The translations under genes were made by a program, and so were the position numbers. The notes under the pieces were generated by a model. That model was not told the origin of the DNA. It saw nothing but the letters and a program-made list of their open reading frames with translations, and ran no database searches. 64,000 nt of DNA, from assembly GCF_004345825.1 (NCBI RefSeq), contig NZ_SLXM01000001.1, positions 434,001-498,000 of the forward strand. The letters run 5' to 3'. This DNA is from Tenacibaculum skagerrakense (GTDB taxonomy: Bacteria > Bacteroidota > Bacteroidia > Flavobacteriales > Flavobacteriaceae). Below, in pieces: positions 60,170 through 64,000 of this stretch (the first letter of the stretch is position 1; every line of letters starts with the position of its first letter).

Positions 60170-61633
60170 ATGAAGAATAGATTTAAAATAATATCAATGC
60201 TAATGCTTTGTATAAGCATAGTATCTTGTAGTGATTATTTAGATGTAAATGATAGTATAGATAATCAAAATTTAGATGAACTTACTCCAAACCAGTTAAT
60301 TGTTGGAGCTCAAGCTTTAAGTGCAGAAACCTACGCTAATAGATTGAACAGAGTTGGAAACTGGATGGGTGTTGCTTGGTCTGGTAACTATTTAGCTTTT
60401 AATGATGCCTATGGTTTAGAAAGCAGATACCAATTTTCTAATACATTTTATGATGATGTATGGGATAATATTTACCGATTCACTTCTAACTTCGCTACTA
60501 TTGAAAAATATAACGATGATAAGAATTGGAATAATCAAAAAGCGGCAGCAAAAATTTTAAAGGCGTTTTATTTTCAATATATCGTTGATTTATATGGCGA
60601 TGCACCTTATTCTGAAGCTTTTCAAGGAACTGATAATTTGTTCCCTAAATATGACGATGCTCAGGATATTTATATGAGTCTTATTGATTCTTTAGACGAA
60701 GCAATGACGATGATCAATACTGGTTCTGAAGAGTTTGGTATAAATGACATTACCTTCAATGGTGATATGGGTAGATGGAGAGCTTTTGCAAATACAATCA
60801 AACTAAGGTTATTAATTCGTTTGACTGAAAAAGCTCAATCAGATGCTACATTAGGAACCTACGTTACTACTAAATTTGCAGAATTAAACGGAGCACAATT
60901 TATTACTCAAGATGTAACTGTGAATCCAGGATATTCTAATGCAGATGACAGACAAAATCCATTCTGGGAGGTTTATGGTTTTACACCAGTAAATGTTCCT
61001 ACTGCGCAAGGTAGACAAACTGGACCATCTGAATTTGCATTTAATTTGTTAGACAATTCTAATGATCCAAGATTAAACAGATTATGGAAGCCTAACACAG
61101 GAAATAGTAACACTTTTGCAGGAACTCAGCAAAATGGAACAGGAAATTCGGCTTCTATTGGAGATGGAGTTTTAAAAAGTGCAGATGCTGACTTACCAAT
61201 TATGTTAGCTGCTGAAAGCTATTTTTTACAAGCTGAAGCTGTTCAAAGAGGATACTTAACTGGAAATGCTAAAATGTTGTTTGATCAAGGAGTTACAGCT
61301 TCTTTTGATTATTTAGGAGCAACCGACGCTGCAACTTACATTACAAATACAGATGCAGATGCAGATCTAGGATTTAATGGAGGAGATCCGTTAAGAGCGA
61401 TTATTACTCAAAAGTGGATTGCTTTAACAAGTGTATCTGGAGCTGAGTTATGGATTGAGTACAATAGAACAGGTTTTCCTAGTAATTTACCATTACCAAA
61501 TGCTAGCACAGATAGTAATATTCCAGTAAGATTATTATATCCAGCTTCTGAATATTCAGGAAACTCTCAAAATGTTAAATCTCAAACTAGAAGTGATGCT
61601 TTCTCTTCTAAGATTTTTTGGGATGTTAATTAA
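60170..61633 (+). CDS. SusD/RagB-type nutrient-binding lipoprotein
   Basis: 487 residues. The ATG at 60170 gives a lipoprotein signal (MKNRFKIISMLMLCISIVSC, lipobox IVSC). The body is of the SusD-like/SusD-2 (DUF4843-neighbour) type with TPR helices: WNNQKAAAKILKAFYFQYIVDLYGDAPYSEAF and a C-terminal LTSVSGAELWIEYNRTGFP. It caps the SusC barrel on the cell surface. The gene begins 10 bases after susC ends. Confidence 0.93.
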   Translation: MKNRFKIISMLMLCISIVSCSDYLDVNDSIDNQNLDELTPNQLIVGAQALSAETYANRLNRVGNWMGVAWSGNYLAFNDAYGLESRYQFSNTFYDDVWDNIYRFTSNFATIEKYNDDKNWNNQKAAAKILKAFYFQYIVDLYGDAPYSEAFQGTDNLFPKYDDAQDIYMSLIDSLDEAMTMINTGSEEFGINDITFNGDMGRWRAFANTIKLRLLIRLTEKAQSDATLGTYVTTKFAELNGAQFITQDVTVNPGYSNADDRQNPFWEVYGFTPVNVPTAQGRQTGPSEFAFNLLDNSNDPRLNRLWKPNTGNSNTFAGTQQNGTGNSASIGDGVLKSADADLPIMLAAESYFLQAEAVQRGYLTGNAKMLFDQGVTASFDYLGATDAATYITNTDADADLGFNGGDPLRAIITQKWIALTSVSGAELWIEYNRTGFPSNLPLPNASTDSNIPVRLLYPASEYSGNSQNVKSQTRSDAFSSKIFWDVN

Positions 61634-61648
61634 TAAAAAGTATTAAAG

Positions 61649-62164
61649 ATGAAAAAAATAGTAAATATAAAATCATTACTAGCTGTAGTTGTTGGACTTA
61701 CATTAGCTTCATGTGATCAAGATGTTAGTGTGCCAGATATCCCTAGAGAAAACTCATCTGCAGCAATAGTAAAGGAGGAGACTGTCTCAGTTCAGGAAGG
61801 AAATACTTTTTCTTTTACAATTGAACAAGAAAATTTAGTAGAAGAGAGATTCGACGGTCAAGAATTTTTTGATGTTGTTTCTGGTCAAATTGGAATTAGA
61901 GTAATCGGTGGAACGGCTACTTTAGATGAAGATTTTAGTTTTAACATTCCAAAAATTTTCGATGTAAGTCCATTCTTATTGCAAGACGGATACTACTATG
62001 GTTATGATGCGAGTGTAAGTTTAGAGCATATAGTTAATAATGTAATCACTATTATTAATGATGGTCAAACTGAAGGAACAGAAACTATTGAATTACAGTT
62101 TTTCCCTGTTGGTATAGCATCTGTAATTATTAACGATACTTTAATTGTAGAGATTAACGATTAA
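61649..62164 (+). CDS. lipoprotein of the SusCD operon (Calx-beta/DUF1735-like)
   Basis: 171 residues. Lipoprotein signal with lipobox LASC near residue 22. The mature part is beta-rich and contains TVSVQEGNTFSFTIEQEN and TLDEDFSFNIP, and ends TIINDGQTEGTETIELQFFPVG, a pattern seen in Calx-beta repeats. It probably is the surface accessory subunit of this SusCD system and may help bind its ligand. A terminator follows at 62193. Confidence 0.75.
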   Translation: MKKIVNIKSLLAVVVGLTLASCDQDVSVPDIPRENSSAAIVKEETVSVQEGNTFSFTIEQENLVEERFDGQEFFDVVSGQIGIRVIGGTATLDEDFSFNIPKIFDVSPFLLQDGYYYGYDASVSLEHIVNNVITIINDGQTEGTETIELQFFPVGIASVIINDTLIVEIND

Positions 62165-62192
62165 TAACTATTCGTTATTTTTAAATGAAACA

Positions 62193-62226
62193 AAACAGGT
62201 TAAACTTTTTAGTTTAACCTGTTTTT
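62193..62226 (+). terminator. terminator of the SusCD operon
   Basis: AAACAGGTTAAACT pairs with AGTTTAACCTGTTT around a TTTT loop, followed by T. Strong, 28 bases after the lipoprotein stop. Confidence 0.93.
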
Positions 62227-62299
62227 ATTTTAATAAACAGCACTTAATTTTTTTTAAAGTTACCAATATCAAAAAAATAATTAGTTTTGTAACTGAAAA

Positions 62300-62398
62300 A
62301 TGAATATAACAGCAATACATAGTAAACAATTAGGACTTTGTTCTTATGATTTTCGCCCGAGAATTTGGCGAATAGGATGCTATGTATTCAATATTTAA
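62300..62398 (+). CDS. candidate 32-residue leader peptide (cassette B1)
   Basis: ATG at 62300 to TAA at 62396-62398, 32 codons; it begins MNITAIHSKQLGLCSYDF and ends CYVFNI. Nineteen of the 20 amino acids occur (only Glu is missing), high for so short a peptide. The stop lies 41 bases before the terminator. It could be a tRNA-sensing leader ORF or a chance ORF in a structured RNA. Confidence 0.35.
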   Translation: MNITAIHSKQLGLCSYDFRPRIWRIGCYVFNI

Positions 62399-62439
62399 GT
62401 ATGATTTATAAAATTTAGAAAATAAATATATACAAATGA

Positions 62440-62470
62440 AAGCGTCCAATTGAATTGGACGCTTTTTTTT
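62440..62470 (+). terminator. terminator of cassette B1
   Basis: Stem AAGCGTCCAATT / AATTGGACGCTT with a very short loop and eight T. Same core as the A1 terminator. Confidence 0.93.
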
Positions 62471-62731
62471 GGAAAAAATTTTAGGAAAGAAAATGCTCAA
62501 CTAGTAGAAATAACATAAAGCGATAAAAACTGAAAACAATTGAGAGACAGGCCTTTGTAAAAATGTTTAAAATCCGTTGAAAAACGGACAGGGAATCTAT
62601 TGCTTAAAAACAGTATAACTAATTGAAAATCAACAAAATAAATTAAAATATTTCTTGTGTAATTGAAAAATGCATTCCATATTTGCAACGTCAAAACGAA
62701 GTAAAAAAGACATTTATAAAAACAATATAAA

Positions 62732-62860
62732 ATGAAACATTATTCAAAACATAGTATAACAAATCAGTTCCGATATAGTGATCCGGGATTTGATCTTCAG
62801 TTATGCGGAGATAAACTATTCATTTTATTAAAGGAGATATATTACGATGGTATAAACTAA
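62732..62860 (+). CDS. candidate 42-residue leader peptide (cassette B2)
   Basis: ATG preceded by an A-rich stretch, 42 codons, stop TAA 24 bases before the terminator. It begins MKHYSKHSITNQF and shares the SIT tripeptide at the same place with the A2 peptide. Seventeen different amino acids occur. No signal peptide, no known family. Confidence 0.45.
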   Translation: MKHYSKHSITNQFRYSDPGFDLQLCGDKLFILLKEIYYDGIN

Positions 62861-62884
62861 CAATTAGTTTATATGTATAAAATT

Positions 62885-62917
62885 AAAAGCATCTCCGTAA
62901 AAAGAGATGCTTTTTTT
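62885..62917 (+). terminator. terminator of cassette B2 / attenuator of tRNA array 2
   Basis: AAGCATCTC (62887-62895) pairs with GAGATGCTT (62904-62912), followed by seven T. It lies 15 bases before the acceptor stem of the first tRNA. Confidence 0.92.
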
Positions 62918-62932
62918 ATGAAATAGAATGAA

Positions 62933-63077
62933 GGAAGAGCAATTGACGGTGGCAACGGTTTTGAAATGAGTTTACGAATTCAATGAGTCCACGAGAAACT
63001 AGAATTATTCGAGTTAAAACCTTTCGGAGTTAATCACTCGTGTGGGCTCTCCCGAAATTTCGGGACCACTTCTTCCG
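62933..63077 (+). tRNA. tRNA-Ser (TGA) with a 52-nt anticodon-loop insertion and an enlarged T loop
   Basis: Acceptor GGAAGAG (62933-62939) pairs with TTCTTCC (63070-63076, one G-U); discriminator G as in Ser, then CA. Anticodon stem ACGGT (62955-62959) / ACCTT (63019-63023; one mismatch) encloses 59 nt; removing 52 leaves TTTGAAA, anticodon TGA. A long variable arm (63024-63041) fits Ser. The insert starts AAATGAGTTTACGAATTCAA. The T stem GTGG/CCAC encloses 18 nt with the palindrome CCCGAAATTTCGGG (63051-63064) instead of the normal 7-nt loop, so the gene may be partly decayed. Confidence 0.6.
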
Positions 63078-63083
63078 CATAAT

Positions 63084-63156
63084 AACAAGGTGGCTGAAAG
63101 GTTAAGGCAGCGGACTGCAAATCCGTTTTTTATGAGTTCGAATCTCATCCTTGTTT
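63084..63156 (+). tRNA. tRNA-Cys (GCA)
   Basis: Acceptor AACAAGG / CCTTGTT 7/7, discriminator T as in Cys, then CA. Anticodon loop CTGCAAA (GCA). T arm ATGAG-TTCGAAT-CTCAT. D loop carries GG. Canonical size, no insertion. Confidence 0.9.
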
Positions 63157-63216
63157 CAATGATTGAAATAATTTCAAATTGATTTGAATATTATGGAAAT
63201 CCAATTTGGAACTCAA

Positions 63217-63249
63217 TGAGATCGTATGACAATCTCATCCTTGTTTCAA
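63217..63249 (+). repeat. duplicated 3' end of tRNA-Cys
   Basis: The 19-mer AATCTCATCCTTGTTTCAA at 63231-63249 repeats 63141-63159 of tRNA-Cys exactly and is preceded by a degenerate ATGAG copy (63216-63220). No acceptor 5' strand is nearby. It is a tRNA fragment, either debris of array recombination or a processed decoy. Confidence 0.75.
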
Positions 63250-63264
63250 AGTTCATTGACAATA

Positions 63265-63400
63265 GGAAGTGTTGAGCAATTGGTTGGCTCGCCAGACTGA
63301 AATGAGTTTACGAATTCAACGAATCAACTATGTAACTCTTGAGTTTTGAGTTAAAATCTGGTCTTGTATAAGCGTGTAGGTTCGAATCCTATCACTTCCA
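63265..63400 (+). tRNA. tRNA-Phe (GAA) or tRNA-Tyr with a 53-nt anticodon-loop insertion
   Basis: Acceptor GGAAGTG (63265-63271) / CACTTCC (63393-63399) 7/7; discriminator A, then CA. D arm GAGC/GCTC; T arm GTAGG-TTCGAAT-CCTAT. Anticodon stem CCAGA (63292-63296) / TCTGG (63357-63361) 5/5 encloses 60 nt; removing 53 leaves CTGAAAA, anticodon GAA (Phe). The 14-nt variable region with CTT/AAG is more like Tyr, so the exact joint matters. The insert starts with the same 20 bases as in tRNA-Ser and ends TTTGAGTTAAAA (TTCGAGTTAAAA in Ser). Confidence 0.7.
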
Positions 63401-63408
63401 CAAAAAAT

Positions 63409-63480
63409 GCATCTATAGTGTAATTGGTAACATAGGAGACTTCCAATCTTCAGTTTCGAGTTCGAGTCTCGATAGATGCT
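63409..63480 (+). tRNA. tRNA-Gly (TCC)
   Basis: Acceptor GCATCTA / TAGATGC 7/7, discriminator T as in Gly, then CA. Anticodon stem GGAGA/TCTTC, loop CTTCCAA (TCC). T arm TCGAG-TTCGAGT-CTCGA. Confidence 0.92.
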
Positions 63481-63486
63481 CAAAAT

Positions 63487-63557
63487 ACGCTCATGGTGTA
63501 ATGGTAGCATATTAGTCTCCAAAACTTACGATTAAGGTTCGAATTCTTATGGGCGTG
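63487..63557 (+). tRNA. tRNA-Trp (CCA anticodon)
   Basis: Acceptor ACGCTCA / TGGGCGT (one G-U), discriminator G as in Trp, then CA. Loop CTCCAAA, anticodon CCA. The anticodon stem has one mismatch and the T stem one G-U, slightly weak. Confidence 0.88.
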
Positions 63558-63563
63558 CAAAAT

Positions 63564-63636
63564 GGTTCATTGTGGTTAATGGCTAACCTTCCCGACTGTC
63601 TCTCGGGAGATACGAGTTCGATTCTCGTATGAACCG
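63564..63636 (+). tRNA. tRNA-Asp (GTC)
   Basis: Acceptor GGTTCAT / ATGAACC 7/7, discriminator G as in Asp, then CA. Anticodon stem CCCGA/TCGGG, loop CTGTCTC (GTC). T loop TTCGATT. Confidence 0.92.
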
Positions 63637-63641
63637 CAATA

Positions 63642-63714
63642 CTGGGAAGATAACGATTGGTTGTTTACCTGCTTTGGATGCAGGAGGTTGTAGGTTCGAG
63701 TCCTGCTTCCCAGA
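63642..63714 (+). tRNA. tRNA-Pro (TGG)
   Basis: Acceptor CTGGGAA / TTCCCAG 7/7, discriminator A, then CA. Anticodon stem CCTGC/GCAGG, loop TTTGGAT (TGG). T arm GTAGG-TTCGAGT-CCTGC. Confidence 0.9.
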
Positions 63715-63740
63715 CAAATTTTAGAAAGGAGAGTGTGTTT

Positions 63741-63805
63741 AATGACTTGGGATAATTTTATGAATTATCATGGCTAAAAAAGGAAAAGAAAATTCCCAAG
63801 TCATT
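63741..63805 (+). other. hairpin with micro-ORF between tRNA-Pro and tRNA-Lys
   Basis: AATGACTTGGGA (63741-63752) pairs 12/12 with TCCCAAGTCATT (63794-63805). An AAGGAG stretch (63727-63732) precedes an ATG at 63742 that opens an 11-codon ORF (MTWDNFMNYHG) ending at 63777. The hairpin would hide the start codon. No T-run. It may be an RNA-processing or regulatory element of the array. Confidence 0.5.
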
Positions 63806-63810
63806 TAAAA

Positions 63811-63883
63811 TGAGGTATAACTCAGTTGGTAGAGTACTGTGCTTTTAACACAGGAGTCTTGGGTTCGAATCCCAATGCCTCAA
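63811..63883 (+). tRNA. tRNA-Lys (TTT)
   Basis: Acceptor TGAGGTA / TGCCTCA (one G-U), discriminator A, then CA. Anticodon stem CTGTG/CACAG, loop CTTTTAA. T arm TTGGG-TTCGAAT-CCCAA. Canonical size. Confidence 0.93.
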
Positions 63884-63888
63884 CAAAA

Positions 63889-63962
63889 GCAGGAATGGCG
63901 GAAAAGGCATACGCGTCTGATTTAGAATCAGAATATTGAGAGTTCGAATCTCTCTTCCTGTA
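63889..63962 (+). tRNA. tRNA-Leu (TAG) with short variable loop
   Basis: Acceptor GCAGGAA / TTCCTGT (one G-U), discriminator A as in Leu, then CA. Anticodon stem TCTGA/TCAGA, loop TTTAGAA (TAG). The D arm GCG/CGC with an 11-nt loop is of the Leu type, but the variable region is only 5 nt (ATATT), whereas bacterial tRNA-Leu normally has a long variable arm. Confidence 0.88.
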
Positions 63963-63967
63963 CAAAT

Positions 63968-64000
63968 AAACCTGTGATGTAAAGGTTAGCATACAAGATT
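63968..64000 (+). tRNA. tRNA cut by the window end
   Basis: Acceptor 5' strand AAACCTG (63968-63974), TG, D arm ATGT/GCAT (63977-63992) with GG in the loop, then CAAGA-TT, the start of the anticodon arm. The anticodon lies outside the window. Confidence 0.65.

Larger units (their letters stand above)
62282..62470 (+). ncRNA. leader cassette B1: promoter, structured short transcript, terminator
   Basis: TAGTTTTG at 62282-62289 fits the -7 consensus. The transcript can fold with AATACATAG (62314-62322) pairing CTATGTATT (62380-62388) and an inner TTCGCC (62352-62357) / GGCGAA (62367-62372). It ends at the terminator AAGCGTCCAATT / AATTGGACGCTT followed by T (62440-62470), whose core equals that of cassette A1. 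It is the counterpart of A1, 33 kb away. Confidence 0.6.
62652..62917 (+). ncRNA. leader cassette B2: promoter, short ORF, terminator directly upstream of tRNA array 2
   Basis: CTTG near 62654-62657, 20 bases, then CATATTTG at 62678-62685 form a promoter with the same spacing as cassette A2. The transcript carries a 42-codon ORF (62732-62860), a TAAACTAA/TTAGTTTA hairpin (62853-62871) and a terminator (62885-62917). The first array tRNA starts 15 bases after the T-run. No other promoter is visible between, so array expression probably depends on read-through of this terminator. Confidence 0.6.

Noticed and set aside
62497-62694. 65-codon minus-strand ORF near cassette B2
   Set aside because: It runs antisense through the duplicated leader region; no start context, no family, and the similar region at 29.0 kb does not keep it open as a gene.
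62964-63018. Group I intron in the tRNA anticodon loop
   Set aside because: The insert is only 52 nt (53 nt in the second tRNA), far too short for a group I core, and no P/Q/R/S elements can fit.
1-64000. CRISPR arrays, rRNA genes, insertion sequences or integrases
   Set aside because: No regularly spaced direct repeats, no rRNA-like stretches and no transposase or integrase ORF were seen, so the island cannot be assigned to a particular mobile element.

Overview
The window reads as chromosomal DNA of a marine member of the Flavobacteriaceae (Bacteroidota). The sequence is A+T-rich, translation starts are preceded by A-rich stretches rather than strong Shine-Dalgarno sites, and several promoters fit the Bacteroidota TTTG / TAnnTTTG pattern. 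Family markers are a SusC/SusD pair, a DUF4199 protein, ECF sigma/anti-sigma pairs and many small lipoproteins. The genus cannot be fixed from the sequence alone; a Tenacibaculum- or Polaribacter-like relative would fit.

Layout. 0-12.8 kb is ordinary housekeeping and accessory chromosome: VOC protein, DUF1801, LuxR-type regulator, phosphoglycerate-dehydrogenase-like enzyme, panB, two-gene sigma/zinc anti-sigma unit, O-methyltransferase, tatA-like, M28 peptidase, CBS protein, GIDE-domain protein, ssb, TerC. 12.8-22.5 kb holds a decayed gene, an ECF sigma/RskA-type anti-sigma pair, a DUF4331 / TPR lipoprotein / TonB-receptor operon with G-tract repeats in its leader, two coiled-coil proteins and a VOC lipoprotein. 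22.5-24.2 kb is an HD-hydrolase/WYL-regulator operon.

24.3-37.1 kb is an RNA-repair island and the most interesting part of the window. It contains an S24/S26-type peptidase-like protein, a stand-alone HAD phosphatase resembling the phosphatase half of T4 polynucleotide kinase, two RlaP-type nucleotidyltransferases, an MtfA-like zinc peptidase, a PcfJ-like protein, the RNA ligase RtcB, another nucleotidyltransferase, the release-factor homologue PrfH, a TPR protein, a cluster of aberrant tRNA genes and a slipin/band-7 protein. At least one tRNA in this cluster (Glu, anticodon TTC) can be folded only if the gene is circularly permuted, with its 3' half in front of its 5' half. A second (Asn, anticodon GTT) looks permuted at the variable loop.

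37.2-56.6 kb is a surface polysaccharide/LPS region: glycosyltransferases, two B12-radical-SAM proteins, an ABC exporter, three sulfotransferases, an amidohydrolase, a heptosyltransferase-like GT9, the complete ADP-heptose pathway (gmhA, hldE, hldD, gmhB), a phosphoglycosyl transferase and a PAP2 phosphatase. 57-62.2 kb is a SusC/SusD/lipoprotein operon.

62.2-64.0 kb begins a second, larger tRNA array that runs off the window: Ser, Cys, Phe or Tyr, Gly, Trp, Asp, Pro, Lys, Leu and one cut by the edge. Two of these tRNAs carry 52-53 nt insertions in the anticodon loop that share a 20-nt start and an almost identical end. These are too short for group I introns. Every array tRNA is followed by CA directly after the discriminator base. 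This array is preceded by the same double leader cassette (promoter, short ORF, terminator, twice) that precedes the PcfJ-rtcB operon 33 kb away. The HAD/RlaP genes and the first tRNA cluster likewise share a near-duplicate promoter.

Working model (inference): an inducible set of spare tRNAs, coexpressed with RNA end-healing and sealing enzymes (HAD phosphatase, RlaP, RtcB) and ribosome rescue (PrfH), held behind terminator-type attenuators. RtcB would both repair cleaved RNA and join the intron-bearing and permuted tRNAs of the array.
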